64,000 nt of DNA from Fulvia fulva (taxonomy: Eukaryota; Ascomycota; Dothideomycetes; Mycosphaerellales; Mycosphaerellaceae), in NCBI RefSeq assembly GCF_020509005.1, contig NC_063013.1, positions 5,456,001 through 5,520,000 on the forward strand. Direction: 5' to 3'. The position numbers and the translations under genes were made by a program. Position 1 is the stretch's first letter, and every line of letters starts with the position of its first letter. Positions 28,056 to 38,793 of this stretch are shown here, in pieces. The notes beneath the pieces were generated by a model. The model was given only the letters and a program-made list of their open reading frames with translations, was not told the DNA's origin and made no database searches.

Positions 28056-30530
28056 TATACTACTATAGGCTCCCTACCGCCGTATCGATTTCCGCCTCTA
28101 CGCGGAGGGGTACCGGCGGTACGAGGGCCGTTATTCGTTCTTTTAGTACCTTATTAATCTCCTTCTAGTCCGCTCTCTTCTACTAAGGCCGTAGTTCTAG
28201 GGCTAGTAGCGCCTATAGGTATATTACGTCGAACGTCGTACGGATAGCTAGGTAGTCTAGATAGCCGGTATCGAGTTCTAGATCCGTATCGTAGAAGATA
28301 GTCCGCTAGGCTATCTACTATATCGCAAAGGTTAGGTTAAGCGTCTAGGTCGTATTTTTCTACTAATACGTAGCCGTACCTACGGGAAGTACTAGGCTAA
28401 GGCCGGATACCTCTACTAGACCGATAAGCGCGTCTACGGCGCTATAGGCCGAGAGTACGCTATCGCCTCCCTATCTTAGGTAGTAGAGGTTAAGGTCGCC
28501 GACTAGGATATATATATTAGCTTCCTCTTAGAGAGCTTCTTAGAGCTAGTAGAGGGTAGCCGACTAGCTATCGTCTTCTATCGAGCCCGGTACTAAGTAC
28601 GGGTTATAGGCGTTATAGATAGCTATTATCTTACCGTCGGTAAGGCGTAGCCGTAGAGAGGCTATATCGCTAGAGTAGGTATAGGTCGTCTACGTTATTA
28701 TCGCGATTTCTTTACTTACGTAGAAGTAGACCCGCGCTACCGGCTAGTTACCTTAGAGTACTATAAGGTAGTATCTCGGGTCTACGAGTATCGTCTTTCC
28801 GTTTATCTACTACTCCTAGATAGCGACTATATAGTACCGGCTAGGGTATAGTAGGCTAAGGAGTAGCTTCTAGGCCTTATCCTTACTCTTATTAGCGTTA
28901 TACTATACGATAGTTAGCTAGGTAAGCGTACTATTTATAGCTAGACTATTATATTAGCTATAGTTCCCTATTCTACCTCCGTAGGTTTACTACTATATTA
29001 TTATCCTCGTCGCCCTCGCCCTCGCCTTCGTTATCCTATCGCGGGGCCGGCGTTACTAGCGTAGCTACCGGTAAGGGCGCGCTACCTCGGTAGGGGCGGA
29101 ATGTCGTCGTATCGAGGCGCGTCTATCCGAGGCCCTAAGCCCGGGGGTCGGTAAGCGCTAGTCGGCCTACTCCGTATATTAAGCGTCTATTACTATTTAG
29201 CGTCCTCTTCTTACTCCTATATATAACCGGCTAGAAGCCGTCGGCGTCGACTCTTAGACGGTATAGTACTATCGCTATTCCTCCTCTTTCCTAGCGTATA
29301 CCTAGGCGCGCTCCTATTGCCTATTCCGCTACCTACCTCTTTACTCTATACCCGCCTATCTACGCCTTATAGTCCCCGCCGTAGTTAGCATACTTACTTA
29401 TCTTAAGTTAGGGGTATTCGCGGGTATTATATACCTTCGCGTAGTAGCCGTAGTAGGTCTCCTACCGATAATACTTTATAGTATACCCGAATCCCTAGTA
29501 CCGGAAGTACTAGGTTACTATATAGGTATAGTTATACTTTTTAACGTAGTAGTACGAGTAGGCTAGGACTAGTCCCTTCTCTATAGCCTAGATCCTCTAG
29601 CTATTATACTTAAACGCGAGTACGAGCGACGAGTATTTCCGCTCTATTCGTTCCGGCGTCTTTAGCTAGTACGCCTAGGTAATAATAAGGCCTAGGATAG
29701 TAGCCTAGTTATCCTTTACGATAGCCTCTACTATCGCTACCGGGCTAGTGTCTACTAGGAAGGTATTAACTCGGACACTATATATAAGGGCCTAGTATAC
29801 TAGCGCGACCGGCGCTACGCTCTTCGCGTTTAGTACCTCGACCGTCTAGGCTACGCTCTATAGTAGCGTCGGTCTCCCCGCTATAGTTACGAGCGTATAG
29901 CGTACGTCTCTACTCTTTAGCTTCTAGGCTATAATAATGTCTTATTTACTAGCCTAGTACGCCTACTCTATAAGGCGTTAGTACGATAGTACCGCTACCT
30001 ACTCTCTTTCTTTAGGGTTGTCTATATATATCGTAACCTCGCGCTAATCTAGCCTAACGCGGTACGTTAGTTACTCTACGGCTACTATAGCCGCTTAGGT
30101 ATATGTCGCCGGCCTAGCTCTTCCTAGCGCCTAGATCTCCCGTAGGAGGTCCGCGTTCGTTACTTCCTTTACTAGCGCTAGCGCCTTCGTCGCCCGTAGT
30201 AGCTCCTAGATTGCTTTAGCTAAGCTCTCGAGAAGGCTACGGATCGCGCGTTCGTAGGGCAGATTAGCGCTCGCGAGGGTGGCTATAATTTCGTATATAA
30301 TTGCGGTATATTCTGCCGTGTCTATACCGTGTTTCGTATGCTAGTTCTTCTAGTTAGTGGCTTGCGGTTGTTATGGTCGTTATGGTAGATAGTCTCCGTG
30401 TTTCGTTTCTCCCGGGCGCGTCGTCGCTCCGTGCGTTTCCCTTCGTTCGCCGCCTTTCGAGGGCGCTCTTTGCTTTTGCGACGCTGTCGCCCCTTCGTTT
30501 ATCATCGTGGCTTAGCTCTTATCTAGGGTA
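28056..30530 (-). mobile_element. RIP-mutated Tad1-like LINE, ORF1 and endonuclease
   Basis: The minus strand encodes ORF1 (about 30450-29050) with zinc-knuckle remnants (frames resembling a CxxCQGFGH and a C-GH-C cluster near 29500-29400). An APE endonuclease follows from about 28960: YNANKSKDKA, DPRYYLIVL, YFYVSKEIA, VGDLNL and a C-terminal LKERITALVPP. Stops are of TAG type. The element is cut at 28055 by the copia LTR and no RT portion is found next to it. RIP fades out near 30530. Confidence 0.75.
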
Positions 30531-30735
30531 AGTTGTTGCCCTAAATTAGTCATCGCAATCTCCTCGGCCAATACCCATTATATCCTTGCACCCTGTAACG
30601 CTCATTTCGACCTTATAATCTCATCTCACGCTACAAGGTTATGCCATCTTTTTATACACAGCGTACTCACCAATATTGGCAGTGACACCTATATTGCGGC
30701 AAGGAGATAGCGTTCCGGCGCTGGCAGACGCTGTA

Positions 30736-30801
30736 GCCGTGTCGGTCCCTATATACCCACGAAGCGGGTGTTGGACAACCTAGTGATATTGGACACCTCA
30801 A
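30736..30801 (+). repeat. Pogo-like TIR, left
   Basis: This inverted repeat matches the complement of 32568-32633 at 60 of 66 positions. It includes GAAGCGGGTGTTGGACAACC and ends GGACACCTCAA. Confidence 0.85.
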
Positions 30802-30858
30802 TAAAACCACGCTTTCCAACACGCGTATCTTCTATTTAACACGCGTTATCTCATCAAT

Positions 30859-32544
30859 ATGGTTGCTTCTGTATATCGAGAAGAAGAGGAGCTCATTAGT
30901 GAGGCCGTACAGTGGTACTGCGACGCGTCAAATCCAGGTCCTATTAAGCAGGTAGCCGCCAACTGGGGTGTCGATTACCAACGCTTCAGAAGACGACTTC
31001 TCGGTCACAACTCACGCAGTACACGGCCGCGTACGCACACGGTGTTGACAGACGATCAAGAAGCTGTTCTTATAACCTACTTAAGGAGGTGTGACAAGAT
31101 AGGCGTATCCGCGCGACTCCGGATGGTCCAGATCAGCGCAAATTCGATCCTTAAGCGATACTATACTGGACCTAGATCACCTCTAATTATGAGCTCGAAG
31201 TGGCCACAACGATGGCTCAATCGACATCTAGAATAGAAGAAGGTGAAGCAACAACTATTAGAAGCAGTAAGAGCAGCGGCATAGGATATTGGTGACCTTG
31301 AATAGTGGTATAGCAAGCTATAGGAGACCTGTTAAGAGCATGGCATATTGCCTAAGGACATGTGGAATATAGACGAGACTGGCTTCCGCATTAGTGTTGC
31401 GAAGAACTAGTACGTTCTTAGGCAATATCCGAAGAGGAAGAACTTCCTTCCTACTGCTAACAACCGTGAGAGCTCTACGGATGTTGTTGCTGTCTTAGCA
31501 GCTGGGCATGTGATTCCAGCCTTCCTCATCTTGATAGGCAAGATGCACCTAAATACGTAGTACTAACACCTTGAAGACGACACGGTTGTGGGTGTTAGTG
31601 ATTCTGGATATACGAATGACCTGCTTACACTAGAATGGCTGCGACATTTCAACGAGCACTCTGCGAAGACATAGCGAGGCGCATACAGGCTGCTGTTGAT
31701 AGATGGGTACGGCTCTTACTTCACGATTGAATTCATTGAATATTGTGACGAGCATCTAATAATCCCCTTTGCACTACCAGCCTATATAACACACTTTCTA
31801 CAGCCCTTAGATGTGGTCGTATTCTAGCCTTACAAGCACTGGCACGCAGAGGCTGTGGATTCAGCTTCTCGCTATAGTTGTAGCGACTACAACAAGCTCG
31901 AGTTCTTGCATAGCTTCGAGGCCTTTAGAAGGCAAGTAATGAAGCCAACAACCATCATAAGCGGCTTCGAGAAGTGTGGTATCTACCCCTTCAATTCGGA
32001 GCCAATATTGGCTCGTGCAAGGCAAGACCTAGCTGCTCTTCGATCGAATAAACGAGTCTTAACACCGGAGCCGATTGTTAACGATAAGCAGCTTCTAACA
32101 ACAGTGAGGACCTTCGGTCGATACACTGCTACGCTTATAGCTGATCCATTGATAGATGAGTCTATTAAGCAGCGACTGGAGCCACTCTTCCGTGGAGCCC
32201 AGATTGCTATCGTTGAGGGCGCCGAAGCAGTAGCTGAATTGAACAACACCACGGTCCGCCAGAACGCTCGCAATGCTCGCAACACTTAGAAGAGACAACA
32301 CCTTCAGCGTGGAGGTGTCATGAAGGCTATCAACGCAAGAGCTGCTATACAAGAACGTGAAGAGAACACAGTAAAGCAGCTTGAAGCCCAGCTAGCACGT
32401 GCAAGAACAGGTGAATTGAGACACCGGATAAGCAAGATTATGAGCTATATCAAGGGGACGTACAACAGACCTGCTTATCCAGTGGAGAGACGGAAGATTA
32501 TGCCAATATGGCTTGCCTGTATGGACGATATAGCCAATAGATAG
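30859..32544 (+). pseudogene. Pogo-like transposase pseudogene
   Basis: About 561 codons lie in one frame. The N terminus (ISEAVQWYC... QVAANWGVDYQRFRRRL) is a psq-type helix-turn-helix, followed by a CENP-B-like segment and then a DDE core: W-IDETGFRI, LLIDGYGSY and LQPLDVVVF. Stops at 31234 and at about ten later sites sit where Gln is expected. In the second catalytic motif the usual His residues of DGHGSH read as Tyr, also a C-to-T change at CpA. The C terminus has a coiled, charged region (QEREENTVKQLEAQLARA). The element cannot be active without these changes. Confidence 0.85.
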
Positions 32545-32567
32545 TTGAATACACCTCATTGATATCG

Positions 32568-32633
32568 TTGAGGTGTCCAATATCACTGGGTTGTCCAACA
32601 CCCGCTTCGCGGGTGCATGGGGACCGACGCGGC
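32568..32633 (-). repeat. Pogo-like TIR, right
   Basis: This is the less mutated inverted repeat, closing the element next to the TA at 32634-32635. Confidence 0.85.
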
Positions 32634-32890
32634 TAAGTCTGGCAATCGTAAGCGGTGGTCCAGACCATCATGAAGATTATTTAAAGGATCGCCAAGCGCA
32701 ACTACACATGCATGTCTCTGCCGCCAATTAGCGCCGAAATGCTGAGAATCCGATATGACCCCTGGAGATGTTAAGAAGGATAAGTATCGCGCATGGCCTC
32801 ACCGCGCGGCACTGACATAGCATTACACGAGCAGCCACCAACACGATAGCTGATATTATGAGCAAGTCCCGCTACATCCAACCCTTTCAT

Positions 32891-33653
32891 ATGCTCTCTA
32901 ACATCCTAGCAGACACTTTTACTCTACTCCTGGCCACACTCCCACTGCTGGCATATGGCAGGGGCGACAATAAGCCCGGCCAGTTCAATTACATTGTAAG
33001 TGGGTCTTCGACGCTGGATCTGCCCATACCTCAATGTCCTTTGTCACAACCTCTCTCGCTAGAAGTCAACGGTGCCCTCGCGCGACGCGTGGCATATAGC
33101 AAACAGTGTGAGGCATCAGCGCATCGGTCCATGCTCTTTGGTCGTTGTCAGCTCAGCGGCCCTATCGCGAATTCGGCAGCATCGACATCAGGGCGGATGG
33201 TGAGAGGCGAGTCGAGAAACGAAACATGTCACCAGACTTGCCCGTTTCTTATGCATGAGCCGGCATTATCTCGAGATGGCGGTTCCATCTCGAGTCAGCC
33301 GCCTCACAGCAGAAACCTAGATCATTCTACCGAGAGACGTTCCCTATTCTCTTTCCCTCTGCTCAAACACTGTACTGATTCTCTATCACTAGTGCGAAGA
33401 TATCCCTTGCGACGAAGAGGGGGTCGACAGCTGGATTCTGCAAGCATGCATCGGAATTGGAGGGACTGAGCTTACAGCTCATGGAGGGATATACGACACG
33501 ACTGGAGAACTCGTTGGCCGGACGGCGATCTGCTTGTGTGCAAGGGGCCAGACGAAGGCGCATGATTATAACATCAGTGGGGATTACCCGCCAGGGGTTG
33601 CGCATTTGACGTTTGATGTTCGGGCGCCTTACTGGTGTCAGAGTTCTGGATAG
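32891..33653 (+). CDS. Small secreted cysteine-containing protein (candidate effector), two exons
   Basis: Proposed model: exon 1 32891-32995 and exon 2 33393-33653, both phase 0, giving 121 residues. The N terminus (MLSNILADTFTLLLATLPLL) looks like a signal peptide. The mature part has six cysteines (36, 41, 54, 82, 84, 117), including a CLC pair, and ends in PYWCQSSG. The donor GTAAGT and the acceptor after CTGATTCTC fit fungal consensus. The 397-bp intron is unusually long for this window, and an extra small exon inside it cannot be excluded. I do not recognise the family. Size, secretion signal, cysteines and position beside the RIP-mutated transposon block fit an effector or other secreted small protein. 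An upstream in-frame ATG at 32858 would bury the signal peptide, so I prefer 32891. Confidence 0.5.
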
Positions 33654-34273
33654 GTCGTAAATGATGAAGGGGAAGTGAGACGATGGAGGATTTTGGGGAC
33701 TGCTGGGTCAGGCATCTACTGTCGCGGCAACTGTCAACGCGCTGCGGATGCTTAACTTACATTAATGCACAAATCTATCAGGCGACGCGCTACACCTCGA
33801 GCGAATCGCCGTGTTCACTACCAGGTGCATGCACGCCAGATAGATCGAGAGGAAGCCTTTGGCTTGGTAAGGAGTTGAAGCGCTCAGCAGCTCCATGTTG
33901 TGTCGTCGTCTCCACCATGAACGGTAGTGCACGATCTGGCGTTGCGATAGAGTACATTACAAGTCATTGGCCGGCACGGCGTGTGCGGACATAAGCTACT
34001 GCCTCAGCTCTGTGCCATTGCCGGCCACAATCCTCTCATCCCTGCGTTCGATCCGGCCGCACTCTCGTGTCCATAAACTCGCAGTCTCCAAGCGCACCAT
34101 TCTCGGCCACTTGCACTAAGAGGCTGTCGTCAAATTATCGTGGGTCTCGACGGTCCTCATCCAGCCACGGGATGCGATCATCGTGCACAAAGATGTGCTT
34201 GCCCTTCAGTCTCCACTGGTCGTACTTGTTGATGCCCAGGAACATGCCTTCACCATCGAATAGGCGCGCGGCG
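33654..34273. other. Intergenic, no gene seen
   Basis: About 620 bp between the secreted-protein gene and the BTB-like gene, which converge here. Only short, composition-driven frames are present. Confidence 0.5.
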
Positions 34274-35573
34274 TTACTTGCCGCGGCCTGAGTCCTTGAT
34301 GTAGTTTGGCAGCTTCCGCATCCTGTGCTTCTCTCTTACCTTCCAATGACCCACCACGGAGCTGATGTCAATTTTGCCTCTCACGAGAGCATGATGAATT
34401 GTCTGGCGGTTTCCCCATCGTTCTTCAGCCTCATTGTGCTGCCACCAATAGCGGAAGATCTCCCGACCAAGCTTGTGGATTTTGTATTGCGCATCACCAC
34501 CGTAGTATTCGACACTCACAGTAGCTATGTCGCGCTCCACGTCGCGGAAGAGAGTGGTCCAGTGGGCGTGGTGAGCGAAGATGAATGGCGCAAGCTTGTG
34601 ATCGCGACAAGCGCAGAAATGATCGATCCTTCGGCAGTCGCGCCCGTGTAGAGGTGGTGGGACAGACGATCCCGAAGGCCTTTGGTAGTACGATATAACT
34701 TCAGCCATCGCCTCCTTATACAATTCCACTGACCTAAGAATGCAAGAAATTCTTAGGGATGTGTTAGGGTACCATGCATAGAGACCTTTCTCAATGATGT
34801 ATTGGGCGACTCAACCGCCCATCTTCTTGAAAAAGCCGTACTCGTGAATCCACTCGAGCAGATGTTGGATGACGAGCACGACGCTTGGCGACTTCGAAGT
34901 CCTCCAAGCTTTCGGTGGGTGGCCGGCCAAGAATGCAAACGCGATCTTGTGCGCAGACACCTTCGCTGAGATATGCTCTTCGGGCGTGAAAGGAGCCGAG
35001 TAGTCCCCATTGATGCTTTCCTCGGCGAATGCTTTCGGTCTCGCAGACCAGACGTCGGCATTAGGAGTCTGCTCGAGCAGCGAAGTGAGGTGTTGCTCTC
35101 GTATCATTGTGGGCGTGGCCTCAGTCTAGAGCAATCACTGTCAGCAGAGTCCGATGCCAGGCTAGTTTGAACCCACTTACCTTGCCTACCAGGGAGGCAT
35201 CTGTGGGTGTTTTAAACTCAAGCTCGAATCGCTTGGGCTTCTGGTCGCCGACTGTCTTATTGTGTGCCCAATACTTGCTCAGGCTTGCACGCCAGAAAGG
35301 ACTGCTCTGCTCCAGTACTGTGCTTGTGGTGATCACAGTGACTTGCTCGAGTGGTGATAACGAGATCACCACATCTCCTCCTTCGACCACGACACTTCTC
35401 GACCCTGTCTCGGGCAGACTTGCCGCCGCGAGGCCGCTCGACGAGTTGATTTTGAAATGGTGCGCGTAGTCAACAGGATCTTCGTCGACGTGATAATCAT
35501 CGTCGCTGTCATATCCGGGGTCGTTGTATTGCCACTTGGAGTATGGCTGGCTTCCATCTTCTGAAACTTCCAT
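34274..35573 (-). pseudogene. BTB/POZ-like protein gene with one premature stop
   Basis: Two exons (35573-35181 and 35125-34274) joined by a 55-bp GTAAGT...CTAG intron give one frame of about 413 codons. A TGA at 34813-34811 (codon about 236) interrupts it. The N-terminal half has an acidic, tyrosine-rich start and a BTB-like core (GDVVISLSPLEQVTVITTSTVLEQSSPFWRASL). The region after the stop (VAQYIIEKGLYAW... then ELYKEAMAEVISYY) stays in frame and looks conserved, so the stop is probably a mutation and not the true end. A truncated product of 235 residues is possible. The role is unknown; such BTB-like proteins are abundant in Dothideomycetes. Confidence 0.65.
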
Positions 35574-35823
35574 CTTAGTGTCTGCTTCTGATGATGTGAG
35601 GTGGGTGCTTTGTTGTTCTTGATAATGGTCTTGATGTTCTATGTGGATTGTGCGACGGGTAACTGTTGAGTGACCAAGGTAAACTTATATCTAGCTAGTG
35701 ATGAGGGGCAAGTCAAAGTTCGTACACGGGCACGAATCGGCTGGTGAATGAAGTACTCGGCACCGCAAGCTTCTTTTCGGGTTCGTGCTTCTCCTTCCCA
35801 AAGCACGTGCTGTAGTGTATATA

Positions 35824-36436
35824 GATAGATAGATTTGTCATTCCCCTGTTCTAGGACCCTATCCGGCCTATGCAGGTATATATCTATTGTTATGTACAAA
35901 GGGAAACCCGAATAGGTGAAAACCCTTCCCGCCCCCGACTACTCCTTGTCTAGATTAGCTTTCCCTCTGAACGTACGTAGTCCATGTCACTACCCCGTTA
36001 GCCCCCGCTCCTAGCCGGTCTCGTCGCGCTGCGTCGTGTCCTCTCTTCCTGCACTGCTCCTACTAGGCGGTACTGTTCTAGCCAGCCCTTCTCTAGTATC
36101 CAGTTCGTAATGCGCCGTAGGTCTTCAGCGTTGTTAAGAAGTGCCCCAATCGTCCGGTTCCTCGCCTTTGCCATCCACTCCCCCCTTCCTAGCGACCACC
36201 TCGGACAGACGAGGAGTGCGTGCCGTACGTTCTGGGAGCGATAGCCGCAGGGGCAGCTAGTATTCGTGTATCCTGGAACCTTCCTCCATGATAGGTACCC
36301 CTGGAGGCCGATGTGTTCGCTTCGCAGTTGGGTTGCTATGCTACTCTGTGCCCTCGTAAGGCGGTAGTGGATGAGCTTCGGGGGGTGCTTGACCGCGGAT
36401 TTTGTAGCTGACCATTCCTTAGGTTGTCCCGCTGGC
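35824..36436 (-). mobile_element. Short 3' fragment of a Tad1-like LINE
   Basis: The minus strand encodes the C terminus of a LINE ORF2 related to the copy at 24758: SIATQLRSEHIG, CPCGYRSQNVRHALLVC and GRGEW. It is followed by a 3' UTR of about 170 bp and an (ATCT)n tail at the low-coordinate end. Exact 12-bp repeats GTAGTGTATATA at 35812-35823 and 36437-36448 look like the target duplication. It is strongly 5'-truncated. No RIP is evident. Confidence 0.8.
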
Positions 36437-37066
36437 GTAGTGTATATATACTTGATCTCCTGTGTGGCCCGCCTTGGCCGATAAGTGTATATATGTTGCT
36501 GGCATGCGCAAGTCCAGTTCGCGCTCTGATCAATAGTCGGTGGGAAAGCCATCGCGCACTAACCAGCGCTCCGTGAGGCGCAGCACCGATGTCCTCGAGT
36601 ATGCTGGGTAGCGTGAGGCCTCTCAGGCTGGTGGCGCATCCTGTGGCGCATCCAAGCACTGCCTCCGATCGAGAGGCAACTCTTAGTTCATGGACTTTGG
36701 CCCAAGCGTGCGTAGACTTCGGGACGCCTCTCGACGAGCAAGAAGGCATATGCCATGCAAGTGTGCTCTAGATCGTTCGGTCGGCCAGTACTGTCATGAT
36801 AAGCGGCTACTGTGGTCAGAATGACCATAGAAGATTGTTGTACTGGCCATGATGGTCTGCTGTCTACCCAAGAGCGCTCATATCAAAGGCCGCCGTTCGG
36901 GCAACTGCAGGTTGACGTTGCACCAATCGATGCAGGCGAACGTCATCGTGAAGCATTGTGAACACCCCTGCAAGGAGAGAGCAGTCGCGTTTGTTGACCT
37001 TCAATCTTGACCTGCCTTCAGGTTGTGCATTTCACCTTGACAAACCCTCTCGAAACAGACATCAAC
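36437..37066. other. Intergenic with a fold-back hairpin
   Basis: Contains the right LINE target repeat and a nested inverted repeat at 36783-36848: outer arms GGCCAGTAC/GTACTGGCC, inner arms CTGTGGTCA/TGACCATAG with one G-U pair. The rest is the upstream region of the next gene. Confidence 0.5.
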
Positions 37067-37532
37067 ATGCTATCCGGCATCAGACAGCTCGCAGTCCGCC
37101 GAGCAGGATTCGCGCCCGGGTCCCAGGCCGCTGGAAGTAAGTGCAATCAGATCGATCCTGACACCTACACAGGACTCACTCATCCCAGACGTCGCCCGCC
37201 GCTCATATGTCAACGAAGGCGCCACAAGCAAAGGCGGACCGGGAGCGACCAATGTCCGCGACTCACCATCCAGCAGCGGCGAGGCCAGCGGTGTGAACGC
37301 CAGCCGTGGCCTTGACGGCGAGACACGTGAGAGCAAGTCGACAACCGCTCGCCCCGTCACAAACCCGGAAGAGTCAGGTCTAGGCGGCCAGGAGGAACCG
37401 CAGCCATCGCAAGAGTACATGAAGCGGCCGAAGGACGAGCCAGATCACATCAAGCGCCAGCATGTCGAGGCGGAGGGACAGAAGCCGTTGGATCCAGCTG
37501 ATGATGGCTATGGCATCACGAGTAAGAAGTAG
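37067..37532 (+). CDS. Small, probably mitochondrial protein of unknown function
   Basis: Two exons, 37067-37136 and 37189-37532, joined by a 52-bp GTAAGT...CCAG intron with a CTGAC branch site, give 137 residues. The N terminus (MLSGIRQLAVRRAGF) is basic and without acidic residues, as in mitochondrial presequences. The rest is hydrophilic, rich in Gly, Glu and Ser, and probably disordered, ending DPADDGYGITSKK. Splicing restores one frame across the junction, which supports a real gene. I do not recognise the family. Confidence 0.65.
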
Positions 37533-38793
37533 CGGGAGGTGGTGGTGATGATATCGCGAAGAGGGCAGCGACTGCTTCACTATCTCAAAAGCTGCTGGCA
37601 CGTTTGGGAGTGATTGGGAAGGATGGTAGCTGATGAAGGCGACAATCTACAGTACTTTGACAAGCAATGATTTCTTCATGCCTTGTGACGTTGGACGACA
37701 GACGTTGTTATCAGAGCCCAAATCTCTCCCGACGCATGATCCATGTCTTGTTGAGTGCATCGTCGTCCGGTGACCAGCGCATGTTCCTGCCCAACACGGC
37801 AATTTTCCAGATGGTGCGAAGAAGATGCGAAGATCCGGGGCATCGACGACGACGATCCTGACGACATTGGCGTGTCATGTCAGACATGCCAACGGTCTGT
37901 CTGCATGTGAAGGGCACAACAGCGACAACGAAGCTGCTATACATGACCAGGTTGATGCGGTGCGATGGCCGTGAGGAAGGAGAGCCAAGTGTCGTCGAAG
38001 CTGCAGGAGCTGCTACATACATGCATGTACACACATCGGGTCGTCGCAACGATAGACTTTGGCCAGACCAGGGGGCGCCATGGCGGAGCTTTCGGGCCAT
38101 GCTTTCGCCCTATGATTCTATGAATCTACGATGCCGTGGTCGCGTGTGGTACTCAGGTACTGTAGGCTGTAGCGTGCTGCGTATCGGTATCGTCGCAGCT
38201 GACAGTGACTTGATAGCGTGCCAGACTGTTCAAAGGGACTTTCGACTGCATTCCGTTCCTGCTAATAGGTACACAACTACAGCTCGTGCGACGACGCTCT
38301 ACTCAGCAGCCGCGACTCGACGGCCCATGCATGTACGCTTCTGGCCCGCATCGATTCAGCTGAACGCGCCCACCTCCAGGTCTAGAACGCGAGCTCGTCA
38401 CAGCCCTCGCAGTGTGCAACCACACACAACATCAGCTGAAGTAGCATAACGCGAAACATCGCCCACACACATTGTGTTTGTGTTTGCTCAGGAGCGAGGA
38501 CAAAGCGATTGTGTACGATTCCATCGGACAAGCATCCTGTGCTGCATCCGTGGTTCAGGGTCGCGGGAAGGTGCATTGGGAAAACGAGCACGTGGCCCTT
38601 TGTTTCGTATTAGACAAACTCGACCGCCGACTCGGTGCGCCCTTCAGACACTCGAAATCGACCACGGCCGACGAGCAATACCCCGAAACACCTCGAGGAC
38701 ACAGCAAAACGTAGGCACTGGATGGTGTCGCAACAGAGTGCAGCGGCTGAGACAAGCGGACGGGCAGGCTGAGGCACGGGTACATGCGCACTG
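37533..38793. other. Intergenic, upstream of the cAMP phosphodiesterase gene
   Basis: About 1.26 kb with only short frames in both strands. It is the likely promoter region of the phosphodiesterase gene. Nothing further is recognised. Confidence 0.5.

Larger units (their letters stand above)
30736..32633 (+). mobile_element. Pogo-like (Tc1/mariner superfamily) DNA transposon, lightly RIP-mutated
   Basis: An 1898-bp element with 66-bp terminal inverted repeats flanked by TA on both sides (30734-30735 and 32634-32635), the expected target duplication. It carries one transposase frame with about eleven stops, all explained by CAA or CAG changing to TAA or TAG. The six differences between the inverted repeats are transitions, and the left repeat carries the T or A. 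RIP was weaker than in the LINE block to its left. Confidence 0.85.

Noticed and set aside
18725..30530. Novel coding or regulatory meaning of the striking CTA/TAG-rich sequence
   Set aside because: The pattern is explained by RIP of known retroelements: conceptual translation recovers LINE and copia motifs with TAG stops at Gln and Trp positions.
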